DNA of 64,000 bases from Corallococcus sp. EGB. GTDB taxonomy: Bacteria > Myxococcota > Myxococcia > Myxococcales > Myxococcaceae. Below the pieces are notes generated by a model. That model was not told the origin of the DNA. It worked only from the letters and a program-made list of their open reading frames with translations, and made no database searches. Shown here one piece after another: positions 50,238 through 59,318 of the stretch. Numbering within the stretch: position 1 is the stretch's first letter; every line of letters starts with the position of its first letter. The stretch covers positions 9,367,172 through 9,431,171 of the forward strand of contig NZ_CP079946.1 of the NCBI RefSeq assembly GCF_019968905.1. The letters are read 5' to 3'. Both the position numbers and the translations under genes were made by a program.

Positions 50238-50469
50238 GCGGTCCTCGGGGGACAAAGGAGTGGGCACGGGACTTCTAACCGCTCCACGGGGTCCTACCAT
50301 CCCAAGAAACCCGAAGCCCCCCTGCCGGGCGTCCACACCGGGACACCCGTGGACCTTTCCAGGTCCTGCGCCGCATTTCCAACCTCACGGGTTGTCATGT
50401 ATCCTGGCGCGGATCCGATGTCAGGATGGGTTGGTAGGAGACTCGCGCGTCACCAGGGAGGGAAACGGA

Positions 50470-50880
50470 ATGGCGAAGGCGATGGGCGGGGACCTGATGC
50501 TGCAGATGCTGCAGGAGTTCCGCGAGATGCAGGAGGAGTCGAAGGAGCAGTACGCGCGGACCCAGAAGGCCTTGAAGGTGGTCGACATGAAATGTCGGGT
50601 CCTCTTCAAGAGAAGCCAGGTCTTCGCGCATCAGGTTCGCGCCTTCTCTGAACAGGTCCGCGTCTTCTCCCAGGAGATGGATGCGTTCCGCGACAACATG
50701 GGGGAGTTCGTCACGCACCTCTCGACGCTGGCGAAAGAGGTGGACGGCGTCAAACTCAACCAGACGAAGATGTTCGGTCAGATGGGTCGCGCGCTGCATC
50801 ACCTCGCGGATGCCCAGACCTCCGACCGCGAGCGCATCGGCGTGCTGGAAGAACGCATGGACGGCCCAGGGGAGAACTGA
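50470..50880 (+). CDS. Coiled-coil protein, C-terminus altered by the insertion sequence
   Basis: 136-aa protein that is almost wholly helical: QEFREMQEESKEQYARTQ, then heptads through VRAFSEQVRVFSQEMDAF and DNMGEFVTHLSTLAKEVDG. No family recognised. Its stop codon (50878-50880) lies inside the left inverted repeat of the IS element, so the original C-terminus may have been longer or different. ATG 50470 is preceded by AGGGAGG. It is divergent from the M16 gene. Confidence 0.55.
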   Translation: MAKAMGGDLMLQMLQEFREMQEESKEQYARTQKALKVVDMKCRVLFKRSQVFAHQVRAFSEQVRVFSQEMDAFRDNMGEFVTHLSTLAKEVDGVKLNQTKMFGQMGRALHHLADAQTSDRERIGVLEERMDGPGEN

Positions 50881-52236
50881 GGGGCTGAGAAAAATTTAAC
50901 GATTCTAATGAATTCGAGGGATGCATAAGCGCTGCTGTGCGAGCATGAATCGCCATGGCGAGGAGCAAACGGCCTCGAGTGCGTTTGCTCCGGCCAAAAC
51001 GGACGCAGGTGCTGGCGGCTCGGACCTACGAGCAGTTGGTTGACCGAGGTCATCCAGTGCGCGCTGTCTGGGCGGCTGTCGAAGCGCTGGACATGTCGGA
51101 CTTCGAGCGCGCCATCCGTGCGCGCGCGCATCACGCGGGTCGTGCGGCGGTGGACCCGCGGTTGTTGCTGGCGCTGTGGGTGTATGGGCAGATGGAGGGC
51201 CTCTCCAGCGCTCACGCCATTGCAGCCAGGCTGCGTACGGACGTTGCGTACTGGTGGTTGTGCGGCGGCGTCAGTGTGTCGGCGCATACGTTGTCCTCCT
51301 TCATGACACGCTCAGGCCCTGCCTTCCGGGCGTTGCTGGGCAAGCTGCTGGATGACCTGTACAGCCGCGGTGCCGTGCTCCGGCCACGACGACTCGCGCA
51401 GGACGGCACGCGTGTACGTGCTTCAGCAGGGGCTGCCTCATTTCACCGAAAGGCCACTCTGCAGAGGCGGGCAACCGCGGCGGCTGCCGCCGGCCGGTGC
51501 CGACAGGGCGCGAGCGCCAAGGCACGTGCAGCATGCAAGCGCGCTCAGGCCGATTTACAGGCCCGGGCGGCGCTCGCACTCGCTGCATTGCCGGCGGCAG
51601 CACGCCGTAAGAAACGTGCGAAGGGGGGCGCTCATGGCGAGCCCCGAGCCTCTCTCACCGACCCACAGGCCCAGGTGATGCGCATGCCAGACGGCGGCTT
51701 CCGTCCCGCCTACAACGCGCAGGCCGTCTCGGACGTCGAGAGCCGGTTGGCATTGGCTGGTCGTGTCACCGATGAGGGGGCGGACGCTGCGCAGCTGCTC
51801 CCCATGGTGCACTGGGTGGCCCGCGTCCTGGGACTCAAGCCCGAAGCCTGGCTGGTGGACGGGGCCTATCGGAATCTCAAGGCCTTCTCCGCGCTTGAGT
51901 CGCAGGGCATTCGTGTCTTTTCTCCCTTACCGGCGCGCAAGAACCTGCCTCCTCCGGAGGGGCGGAGCAGGGGCCGACGAGGCGACCTCACCCATGCGTG
52001 GCGTGCGCGGATGCAGACACCCGCCGGCAAGCGCACCTACGCCCAGCGCGCACCGACGGCGGAGTTGCTCAATGCGCAGGTCAAGGAGCGCCAAGGACTG
52101 CGCAGGCTTCACGTACGAGGTCGCAAGCGAGCCGAAGCCGCGTGGTTGCTCGCACTCGTCGCCCACAACCTCCTGCTCGCCATCGCGCAAGGGTGGCTCG
52201 ACGAGTCGGAAGGGGCATTTCTTCTCACCCCCTGAG
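50877..52236 (+). mobile_element. IS1182-like insertion sequence
   Basis: About 1.36 kb. Imperfect terminal inverted repeats of about 20 bp: left CTGAGGGGCTGAGAAAAAT (50877-50895), right, reversed, CTCAGGGGGTGAGAAGAAAT (52217-52236); similarity (GGAG) extends a few bases further out. One transposase gene fills it. No target duplication is visible, so the insertion is old or the ends have been changed. Confidence 0.75.
50955..52235 (+). CDS. IS1182 family-like transposase
   Basis: 426-aa DDE transposase. N-terminal part: LAARTYEQLVDRGHPVRAVW and DPRLLLALWVYGQMEG; catalytic core: LAQDGTRVRAS (first Asp), LAGRVTDEGADAAQLLPM and LVDGAYRNLKAF (second Asp), and LLNAQVKERQGLRRLHVRGR with the likely Glu. 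Full length without a frameshift, so it may be active. The stop lies inside the right inverted repeat. Confidence 0.85.
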   Translation: MARSKRPRVRLLRPKRTQVLAARTYEQLVDRGHPVRAVWAAVEALDMSDFERAIRARAHHAGRAAVDPRLLLALWVYGQMEGLSSAHAIAARLRTDVAYWWLCGGVSVSAHTLSSFMTRSGPAFRALLGKLLDDLYSRGAVLRPRRLAQDGTRVRASAGAASFHRKATLQRRATAAAAAGRCRQGASAKARAACKRAQADLQARAALALAALPAAARRKKRAKGGAHGEPRASLTDPQAQVMRMPDGGFRPAYNAQAVSDVESRLALAGRVTDEGADAAQLLPMVHWVARVLGLKPEAWLVDGAYRNLKAFSALESQGIRVFSPLPARKNLPPPEGRSRGRRGDLTHAWRARMQTPAGKRTYAQRAPTAELLNAQVKERQGLRRLHVRGRKRAEAAWLLALVAHNLLLAIAQGWLDESEGAFLLTP

Positions 52237-52256
52237 CCCTCCATGCACCACGTCGC

Positions 52257-53243
52257 TCAGGCGTAGATGCCCCCGGGCGCCATCGCGGAGCCGGACCCCA
52301 GGGCCTCCTCCACCTCGCGGACCTCCTCGGATGTCAGCCGGAAGTCCCCCGCCTGGATGAAGCCATCCACCTGCTTCGCGCTGCGCGCCCCGACGATGGC
52401 CGCGGTGACGGCCCGCTTCCGCAGCACCCAGGCGATGGCCACCTCTCCCGGGGAACGGCCATGCCGCGCCCCCACCTCGCGCATGCGCTCCACCAGCGCC
52501 AGGTGATGCGACAGCTTGGGCTCCTGGAAGTCCGCGTTGCCGCGGCGCCAGTCATCGGCTGGCATGGTCTGGATGCGCTGGCGCGTCATGGCCCCCGTCA
52601 GCAGTCCGGAGGCCATGGGTGAATACACGATGACGCCAATGCCTTGCTCCAGGCAGTAGGGCAGCAGCACATCCTCGATGTCCCGGTGGATGAGCGAGTA
52701 CTTCGGCTGCAACGACGTCACCGGCGCGATGCGCTGGACCCGCTCCAATTGCGAGACATCGAAGTTGGACACGCCCAGCCAGCGCACCTTGCCCTGGCGT
52801 TGCAGCTCCGCCAGCGCCGTCCATCCCTCTTCCAGCTCCGCCCCCGAATCCACCGGCCAGTGCACCTGATACAAATCAATGGCATCCACCTTCAGCCGGC
52901 GCAGGGACGCCTCGCACTCCCTGCGCACCGAGTCCGCCTTCAGGCTGCGGCGGACCTTGCCCTGGTCATCCCAGACCAAGCCGCACTTGGTGAAGATGTA
53001 GGGCCGCTTGTCGCGCCCCTCGAGCGCCTGGGCCACCACCTCCTCGGAGTGCCCCAATCCATACACCGCCGCCGTGTCGATCCAATTGATGCCCGAATCC
53101 ACCGCGCGCTGGATGGCTTCAATGGACTGCGCGTCATCCTGCGACCCCCAGGCGAAGGCCCAACCGCCCCCGCCAATGGCCCACGCGCCAAACCCCAGCG
53201 CGGTGAGGTCCATGTCGGAATTGCCCACCCGTCGCTTCCGCAT
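52257..53243 (-). CDS. Aldo/keto reductase
   Basis: 328-aa (alpha/beta)8 NADPH oxidoreductase: MDLTALGFGAWAIGGGGWAF, the catalytic Asp and Tyr in INWIDTAAVYGLGHSEEVV, then IDLYQVHWPVD and VIVYSPMASGLLTG. It belongs to the general AKR group acting on aldehydes or sugars. ATG 53243 is used; the frame continuing upstream is GC noise. The IS lies 20 bp beyond its stop. Confidence 0.88.
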   Translation of the reverse strand: MRKRRVGNSDMDLTALGFGAWAIGGGGWAFAWGSQDDAQSIEAIQRAVDSGINWIDTAAVYGLGHSEEVVAQALEGRDKRPYIFTKCGLVWDDQGKVRRSLKADSVRRECEASLRRLKVDAIDLYQVHWPVDSGAELEEGWTALAELQRQGKVRWLGVSNFDVSQLERVQRIAPVTSLQPKYSLIHRDIEDVLLPYCLEQGIGVIVYSPMASGLLTGAMTRQRIQTMPADDWRRGNADFQEPKLSHHLALVERMREVGARHGRSPGEVAIAWVLRKRAVTAAIVGARSAKQVDGFIQAGDFRLTSEEVREVEEALGSGSAMAPGGIYA

Positions 53244-53515
53244 TCCGTGCCTCCCGGGGCTGGAAAGTCGACGCGCGCGGAGGCCCCTGGGTCCCGCGCT
53301 CGGAGGCCCCTGGGAGGACGGTGTGCACCGCGGTGGCCCTCGCACGGGCCCGGGTGCCGGTTCGCCCCCCGGGCACCAGGAGGGGCGGGCCCTGGCTTCC
53401 CGTCCGCCGTCTGTCACTGCGCGACACGCAAGCGTCGTCGGGCGCGTGCGTTGATGGTAGGCCGCCTGGAGGTCGGGGGCCGTCCCTCGGGCACGTGGAC
53501 CAGGAGTCCTACCGG

Positions 53516-55312
53516 ATGAAACGCTTCTTCATTGGCGCGCTGGCCTTCATCGGAGCGCTGTCCATCCTCTTCGTGGTGGGTGTGGTGGGGTTGTTGATGC
53601 TCGCGGCGGCGAGCAAGCCGGGCGTGCCGTCCAACCTCATCCTGGAGCTGGACCTGCAACATCCGCTGCCGGAGTACACGCTGGACACGTCCCTGGCGGG
53701 CGCCTTCGGAGAAGCGCCCACGTCGCTGCGGGACGTGGTCGAGGGACTGGAGCAGGGCGCCAGGGACCCTCGGGTGAAGTCGCTGGTGGTGCGCATCGGG
53801 CAGCCGGGCAGCGCGGCGCAGGTGCAGGAGCTGCGGGACGCGGTGAAGGCCTTCCGCGCGTCGGGCAAGCGGGCGGTGGCCTACGCGGACGGCTTCGGCG
53901 AGGCCGGCAACGGCACCGGCGCCTACTACCTCGCGAGCGCTTTCGACTCCGTCTACATCCAGCCCTCTGGCGACGTGGGGCTCACCGGCCTGGCGGTGGA
54001 GACGCCCTTCGCGCGCGACGCCTTCGCGAAGCTCGGCGTGAAGCCGGAGTTCGCCAAGCGCGCCGAGTACAAGAACGCCGTCAACACCTTCACCGACGAG
54101 TCCTACGGCCCCTACCAGCGCGAGGCCACGGAGGCCTACGGCGGCAGCCTCTTCCGCCAGGTGGTGAAGGGCGTGGCGGAGGGCCGCAAGCTGTCCGAGG
54201 ACGAGGTGCGCGCCCTCATCGACCGCGCGCCCCTCCTGGGACAGCAGGCCCTGGAAGCGAAGCTGGTGGACGGGCTGCGCTACCGCGACGAAATCCACGA
54301 CGAGTTGGAGCAGCAGGCCGGCGAGGGCGCGAAGTTCCTCTACGTGGACAAGTACCTGGAGCGCGCGGGCCGGCCGTACCAGACGGGCAGCGCCACCATC
54401 GCGCTCATCTATGGCGTGGGCGAGGTGCTGCGCGGCAAGAGCCAGTCCAACCCGCTCTCCGGCGGACAGGTGATGGGCGGCGACACGGTGGCGGGGGCCT
54501 TCCGCAAGGCGGTGGAGGATCCGTCCGTGAAGGCCATCCTCTTCCGCGTGGACAGTCCGGGCGGCAGCTACACCGCCAGCGACACCATCCGCCGCGAGGT
54601 GCAGCGCGCTCGCGAGGCGGGCAAGCCCGTCATCGTCTCCATGGGGACGTACGCGGCCAGCGGCGGCTACTTCGTGGCCATGGCGGGGGACAAGATTGTC
54701 GCCCAGCCGGGCACGCTGACGGGGAGCATCGGCGTGTACAGCGGCAAGTTCGTCACGTCGGAGCTGTGGGCGAAGCTGGGCGTGAACTTCGACACCATCG
54801 CCTTCGGCAGGAACGCCTCCTTCGCCTCCTCCGACCAGCCGTTCACCCCCGAGCAGCGCGCGCATCTGGAGTCCGAGCTGGACACCCTCTACCTGGACTT
54901 CACCAGCCGGGCCGCCCAGGCGCGGAACATGCCACTGGAGAAGCTGCAGGAGGTCGCCAGGGGGCGCGTGTGGACGGGCGAGGACGCGCTGGAGCGCGGG
55001 CTGGTGGACGCGCTCGGCGGATACCCGAAGGCGCTGGAGCTGGCGAAGGAGGCCGCGAAGCTGGAGAAGGACACCCCGGTCCGCGTCGTCGTCTTCCCGC
55101 GCCCCCGGCCCACGGGAGAGGTGCTGTCGGAGCTCCTGGGCAAGCACGAGGCGGACAACAGCGATGACGAATCCGGGAGCCAGGCTTCCGTGTCGTCGCG
55201 GGTGCTGGAGCAGGTGCGGGCCGTGTACCGCGTGGGCGCGAAGCTGGGCCTCACCGGGCAGGGCGCGGAGGGGCGCATGCTGTACGCGCCGCTTCCGGAG
55301 GTGCGCTGGTAG
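53516..55312 (+). CDS. sppA: Signal peptide peptidase SppA, 67K type
   Basis: 598-aa membrane-anchored serine peptidase with an N-terminal helix (IGALAFIGALSILFVVGVVG) and two tandem S49 domains. The Lys of the dyad is expected in AKRAEYKNAVN in the first half; the nucleophile Ser is in TYAASGGYFVAMAGDK in the second, followed by GTLTGSIGVYSGKF. It degrades leftover signal peptides. AGGAG lies 10 bp before the ATG. It is divergent from the AKR gene. Confidence 0.9.
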   Translation: MKRFFIGALAFIGALSILFVVGVVGLLMLAAASKPGVPSNLILELDLQHPLPEYTLDTSLAGAFGEAPTSLRDVVEGLEQGARDPRVKSLVVRIGQPGSAAQVQELRDAVKAFRASGKRAVAYADGFGEAGNGTGAYYLASAFDSVYIQPSGDVGLTGLAVETPFARDAFAKLGVKPEFAKRAEYKNAVNTFTDESYGPYQREATEAYGGSLFRQVVKGVAEGRKLSEDEVRALIDRAPLLGQQALEAKLVDGLRYRDEIHDELEQQAGEGAKFLYVDKYLERAGRPYQTGSATIALIYGVGEVLRGKSQSNPLSGGQVMGGDTVAGAFRKAVEDPSVKAILFRVDSPGGSYTASDTIRREVQRAREAGKPVIVSMGTYAASGGYFVAMAGDKIVAQPGTLTGSIGVYSGKFVTSELWAKLGVNFDTIAFGRNASFASSDQPFTPEQRAHLESELDTLYLDFTSRAAQARNMPLEKLQEVARGRVWTGEDALERGLVDALGGYPKALELAKEAAKLEKDTPVRVVVFPRPRPTGEVLSELLGKHEADNSDDESGSQASVSSRVLEQVRAVYRVGAKLGLTGQGAEGRMLYAPLPEVRW

Positions 55313-55313
55313 C

Positions 55314-55910
55314 TCAGACGTGCAGGGGGACCGGGGCGGGGCCCGCGGTGGGCCGCACCGGCCGCCCGAAGATGCTGTGGTAGCGCAGCGCGTGGGACGC
55401 GCACCGGTGGCGCCGCGGATCGAACACGAGGCAGCGGGCCACCGGGCCCGCGTAGACGTGCAGCGTGATGCCCGGGGCGCTGCCGGCCACGCTCACGCGG
55501 TGGATGGAGGCGCTCGGGTCCCGGAAGTCCACGTGCCCGGCGCTCACCGGCCCCACGCGCACCGGCGTGCCCAGCCGCGCCAGCCCCGGCGCCGTTCCGC
55601 CCTCCAGGAGCGGGTAGTTCTCCAGGAGGAACTCGCCGCGCTGGACGCTGAACCAGCACTCCTGGCCATCATGGTCGTGGATGGGTGACGCCACGCCCGG
55701 GGACCAGCAGTTGACGATGATTTCCATGCCCTCGTCCCGGTGGACGAGGTTGCGCGTATAGCGGCCGGGCAGGAAGTGCAGGTAGGGCTTGAGGCTGGAG
55801 GGCGCCAGCCGCAGCCCCGCCAGCTCCGTGTCCACCCCGGCGAGCCCGCCGGGAGCGGTACGGCGCGCGCGGAGCATCCGCACGAACTCTCTCAGGCACG
55901 CGTCAGCCAT
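55314..55910 (-). CDS. Cysteine dioxygenase type I
   Basis: 198-aa cupin converting cysteine to cysteine sulfinate. The iron ligands are the two His of ASPIHDHDGQECWF and the third in ASIHRVSV; RNLVHRDEG supplies the substrate-binding Arg. The Cys next to the HDH motif matches the residue that can crosslink to Tyr. Length is normal. It is convergent with sppA. Confidence 0.88.
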   Translation of the reverse strand: MADACLREFVRMLRARRTAPGGLAGVDTELAGLRLAPSSLKPYLHFLPGRYTRNLVHRDEGMEIIVNCWSPGVASPIHDHDGQECWFSVQRGEFLLENYPLLEGGTAPGLARLGTPVRVGPVSAGHVDFRDPSASIHRVSVAGSAPGITLHVYAGPVARCLVFDPRRHRCASHALRYHSIFGRPVRPTAGPAPVPLHV

Positions 55911-56118
55911 GGGCTCAAGGCTAGGGACGTCTCCGACATGCGGCCACCCTCGGGTCGGCCACTGAACGTCCGCTTTGTCGTCCCCCCCTCAAGGATTGAG
56001 CCGGGGTTCGTTGAAGGACGGGAAACCGAAGGGAAGAAGTGGCCACATGGCGACTTCTGGGTCCGAGCAGGCAACCAGCACCCACCTGGACCTGATTCCT
56101 GCTGTTTCGCTGTAATTT

Positions 56119-56148
56119 TACACCCTCCCGGCGTAGAGGGGGAGGGTG
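56119..56148. repeat. Hairpin ACACCCTCCC/GGGAGGGTGT
   Basis: Perfect 10-bp arms around a 10-nt loop in the 293-bp gap between the cysteine dioxygenase gene and the MshEN gene, 56 bp before the latter. It lies just after an AT-rich GTAATTTTAC that could be a -10 region, so it would be in the 5' leader. Confidence 0.5.
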
Positions 56149-56203
56149 TGGTGAGCAGGTCGTCCCGGCCGGAGCACCGAGGGGGGCCGGAGGAGAGCAA
56201 GCG

Positions 56204-57229
56204 ATGAAGAAGCGACTGGGGGACATCCTGCTGGCGCGGGGTGTGGTGGATGCGTTGCAGCTGCAGTCGGCGCTGGCGTACCAGCGCAAGTGGGGCGTGG
56301 CGCTGGGGCAGGTGGTGGTGGACCAGCGCTTCTGCACGGCGGAGGCGGTGCTGTCCGCGCTGGCGGCCCAGTCCGGCGTGGAGGCGGTGGACCTGGACGC
56401 CTGGCCGCTGGACGCGTCGCTCGCCAGGTTGATTCCGGGCAAGGTGGCGGAGGCCCACCGGGTGGTGCCGCTGCGGCTGGAAGGGCAGGGCCTGCGGGAG
56501 GTGCTGGTGGTGGCCCTGGCGGCGCCGGCGAGCCTGGCCACGCTGGACGTGGTGAAGAGCGTCTCCGGCAAGGCGCGGGTGGTGCCCCGGCTGGCCACGG
56601 ACGCCGCGCTGGAGCGGGCCATCGGGCGGATGTACCGGGGCGAGCCGGCGACGCCGCAGCGCCGTCCCGGCATGGAGGGCTTCTCCCTGCCCGAGTGGGA
56701 CGAGTCGCCGCCGCTGGTGGTGGGGCAGTCCCTGGCGGAGCTGACGGACATGCCGGCGCCGGAGCCTCGGGAGCCCGTGCGCGCGCCCGCCCTGAAGCGC
56801 GACAGCGAGGAGTTGCCGATGCTGGCGCCCCTGGAGCCCGCGTGGGCGCCGCTGCCCGCGCCGGAGCCGCGCGTGACGTTGCGCGAGCAGGTGCTGGTGT
56901 ACGGCTGGGGCGCGGACGCGGCGGCGGGCCTGGTGCGGGTGCTGGGCGAGGCAGGCTTCACGGTGAAGGTGGCGAGCACGGGAGAGGTGTGCGCCGCGAG
57001 CGAGGCGCAGGTGGTGGTGGCGCCGCTGCCCGCGATGGAGGTGCTGGCGCAGCGGCTGCGTGCACAGGTGCTGGTGGCGGGCAAGACGCCGGAGCGGGAC
57101 CTGCCCCGAGCGCAGGCGGTGCATGCGCGCGGCTTCGTGGCGGCGCCGGTGGATCCGGACCTGCTGCTGCGCGCGGTGCGGCGGCTGTCGCGCGCCTCCG
57201 GGGAAGCGCGCCTCAAGCACGCGAGCTGA
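56204..57229 (+). CDS. MshEN (GspE N-terminal)-like domain fused to a degenerate receiver
   Basis: 341-aa cytoplasmic protein. Residues 4-25 match the c-di-GMP-binding MshEN motif: RLGDILLARGVVDALQL followed by QSALAYQ. A second weaker copy (ALGQVVVDQRFCTAEAVLSA) follows about 28 residues on. After a Pro-rich linker (about 160-225) the C-terminus (VLVYGWGADAAAGLVRVL to the end) folds like a receiver but lacks the acidic pocket and the phospho-Asp. No ATPase domain follows, unlike GspE or MshE. It is probably a second-messenger sensor acting by contact. Confidence 0.65.
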   Translation: MKKRLGDILLARGVVDALQLQSALAYQRKWGVALGQVVVDQRFCTAEAVLSALAAQSGVEAVDLDAWPLDASLARLIPGKVAEAHRVVPLRLEGQGLREVLVVALAAPASLATLDVVKSVSGKARVVPRLATDAALERAIGRMYRGEPATPQRRPGMEGFSLPEWDESPPLVVGQSLAELTDMPAPEPREPVRAPALKRDSEELPMLAPLEPAWAPLPAPEPRVTLREQVLVYGWGADAAAGLVRVLGEAGFTVKVASTGEVCAASEAQVVVAPLPAMEVLAQRLRAQVLVAGKTPERDLPRAQAVHARGFVAAPVDPDLLLRAVRRLSRASGEARLKHAS

Positions 57230-57838
57230 TCAAGGCACCGCGGCGAGCCGGGGCATCTCCTCCGCCGCGTCGGGGAGCCACAGCGAGCCCAGCTCCAGGG
57301 GGACGGAAGCGAAGGGCTCGGCGCGCACCAGGGCGTCGTCCTCGTGGCTCGCGATGAGGAGCCAGCCGCGCTTGAGGCGCTGGTAGACCTCCAGCGTGCG
57401 CGCGACGGGGTCCACCAGCCAGACGTAGGACACGCCGGCCCGCGCATACAGGGGCAGCTTGCGGGCCCGGTCCAGCGCGGTGGTGGCGGGGGTGAGGACC
57501 TCGCAGACCCAATCCGGCACCAGGGTGAAGAACGCGGCACCGGGCTCCGGCGGAGCCGCCACGCGCTCACGGCGCCAGGCGGCCAGTTCGGGCACGAGGA
57601 TGTCGCCTCCCAGGTGCAGCTCCGGCGCGCGCAGGAAGCACCAGCGGCCGTTGCCGCCGCGGCGCGGGTCCAGCCGCTCTCCCAGCTCCACGCCCATCAT
57701 GAAGGCCGCGCGAGCGGGCGCCACGGAGAGGCGGGGCGAGGCCACCAGCTCGCCATCGAGGATTTCCCCCACCCAGCCCGACGGCAGCGCCGAGAGCAGG
57801 GAGTGAGAGGTGGGTTGGGAGTGCTGAAGTGCCGTCAT
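57230..57838 (-). CDS. Uma2 family (DUF820) putative restriction-endonuclease-fold protein
   Basis: 202-aa protein with the PD-(D/E)xK-like core of Uma2: WVGEILDGELVASPRLS, GDILVPELAAWRRER, VPDWVCEVLTPATTALDRA and KLPLYARAGVSYVWLVDP. The family is common and poorly understood; nuclease activity is presumed from the fold. ATG 57838 is chosen; the ORF upstream is antisense to mnmE. It is convergent with the MshEN gene with no spacer. Confidence 0.85.
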   Translation of the reverse strand: MTALQHSQPTSHSLLSALPSGWVGEILDGELVASPRLSVAPARAAFMMGVELGERLDPRRGGNGRWCFLRAPELHLGGDILVPELAAWRRERVAAPPEPGAAFFTLVPDWVCEVLTPATTALDRARKLPLYARAGVSYVWLVDPVARTLEVYQRLKRGWLLIASHEDDALVRAEPFASVPLELGSLWLPDAAEEMPRLAAVP

Positions 57839-57915
57839 GATTCCTCGGGGAGCGCCGGTGAACGCGAGGCATTCTAGGGAGGGGTCTGACATGCGGACCG
57901 CCACCCGCGCAGGCG

Positions 57916-59265
57916 CTACTTCCCGATGCAGAAACGCTGGAAGAGGGTGTCCAGGAGCGCCTCCGACACGCTGGTTCCGGACACCTCGCCCAGGGCCTCC
58001 AGCGCGAGCCCCACCTCGCCGGAGAGGACCTCCAGGGTGGACACGCGCGAGGCGGCCTCCGCGCGGCCCAGTGCCTCGGCGGCGCGACGCAGGGCATCCG
58101 CGTGACGTTCGGACACGAGCGCCACCGCGGAGGGCGTGCCACCGCCCCACAGCCGCGTGAGCACGGAGGTCCGGAGCGCCTCCACGCCTTCACCCGTGAG
58201 GCCGCTGACGCGCGGCGGGGCAGGGGAGGGGAGGACGCCGGAGCCGCGCTCCTCCAGCATCACGTCGCACTTGCCGGTGACGACGAGCACGGGCGTGGCG
58301 CCGGCCTCGCGCGTCCACGCCGCGGCCTCTTCGCGCGAAGTCCCCGCAGGCAGCACGAGCACCGCCAGGTCCACGGCCGCGAGCAGCTCCTTCGTCCGCG
58401 CGATGCCCAGGGCCTCCACGCGGCCCGGGGCCTCGCGCAGGCCGGCGGTGTCGTAGAGCGTGACGCCCAGGCCGTCCCACTCGATGCGGGCCTCCAGTGC
58501 GTCGCGGGTGGTGCCGGGCTCGTCATCCACCAGCGCGCGGGCCTCGCCCACCAGCCGGTTGAACAGCGTGGACTTGCCCGCGTTCACCGGGCCGTACAGC
58601 GCCACGCGCGCGCCCTGGCGCACCAGCCGCCCACGCCCCACCTCCGCGCGCAGCGCATCCGCGGCGGCACGCAGCGCGGTGACGCGAGGGCCGGCCTCCG
58701 CGTCCGCGCCCTCCGCTTCGTCGGGGAAGTTGAGGACGCCCTCCAGGTCCGCGTGCAGCTCGCGCAGCGGCGTCTCCAGCGCGCGGAGCCGCTCCGCCAG
58801 CGCGCCGGACAGCCCGGCCGCGGCGGCGCGCACGGCCGCCTCTGAATCCGCGGCCACCAGGTCCGCGACCGCCTCCGCGCGGGTCAGGTCGATGCGGCCA
58901 TTCAGGAACGCGCGCCGGGTGAACTCACCGGGAAGCGCGGGGCGCACGCGCTCGTCCTCCAGCGCCCGCGCGAGCAGGAGCCGCAGGAGGCGCGGGCTGC
59001 CATGCGCCTGGAGCTCCACCACGTCCTCGCCGGTGAACGACCGGGGCGCCTGGAAGTAGAGGAACAGCCCCTCGTCCAGCACCGCGCCCGCCGCGTCCAC
59101 GAACGACGCCAGGTACGCGTGGCGCGGAGTGGGGGAGGCGGGAACCCCGGGGGCCAGCCTCCGCCCCACCTCCAGCGCGGCGGGCCCGGAGACCCGGAGG
59201 ATGCCCACCGCCCCCGCGGCGGGCGCGGTGGCGAGCGCGACGATGGTGGCGGTGTCCGGCGTCAT
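57916..59265 (-). CDS. mnmE: tRNA modification GTPase MnmE
   Basis: 449-aa GTPase partner of MnmG. The N-terminal tetrahydrofolate-binding domain begins DTATIVALATAPAAGAVGIL. The G domain has GPVNAGKSTLFN (G1), DEPGTTRD (G2) and DTAGLREAPG (G3). The G4 motif reads VTGKCD where NKxD is expected, so the guanine-reading Asn is replaced. The chain ends FCIGK with the catalytic Cys. It is last of the minus-strand run from rpmH. Confidence 0.93.
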   Translation of the reverse strand: MTPDTATIVALATAPAAGAVGILRVSGPAALEVGRRLAPGVPASPTPRHAYLASFVDAAGAVLDEGLFLYFQAPRSFTGEDVVELQAHGSPRLLRLLLARALEDERVRPALPGEFTRRAFLNGRIDLTRAEAVADLVAADSEAAVRAAAAGLSGALAERLRALETPLRELHADLEGVLNFPDEAEGADAEAGPRVTALRAAADALRAEVGRGRLVRQGARVALYGPVNAGKSTLFNRLVGEARALVDDEPGTTRDALEARIEWDGLGVTLYDTAGLREAPGRVEALGIARTKELLAAVDLAVLVLPAGTSREEAAAWTREAGATPVLVVTGKCDVMLEERGSGVLPSPAPPRVSGLTGEGVEALRTSVLTRLWGGGTPSAVALVSERHADALRRAAEALGRAEAASRVSTLEVLSGEVGLALEALGEVSGTSVSEALLDTLFQRFCIGK

Positions 59266-59318
59266 GTCGGAGGAGAGGCCCGGCCCCGTTCCCTCGCGGG
59301 CGGGCCGGGCGCTCCTGC

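Noticed and set aside
47409..50651. A 1080-codon open frame antisense to the M16 peptidase gene
   Set aside because: It is the mirror of a long GC-rich gene: composition is Arg/His/Leu/Gly noise, while the minus-strand frame has clear M16 motifs.
50860..52250. Target-site duplication of the IS element
   Set aside because: The bases outside the two inverted repeats (GGGGAGAA and CCCTCCAT) show no direct repeat, so none is claimed.
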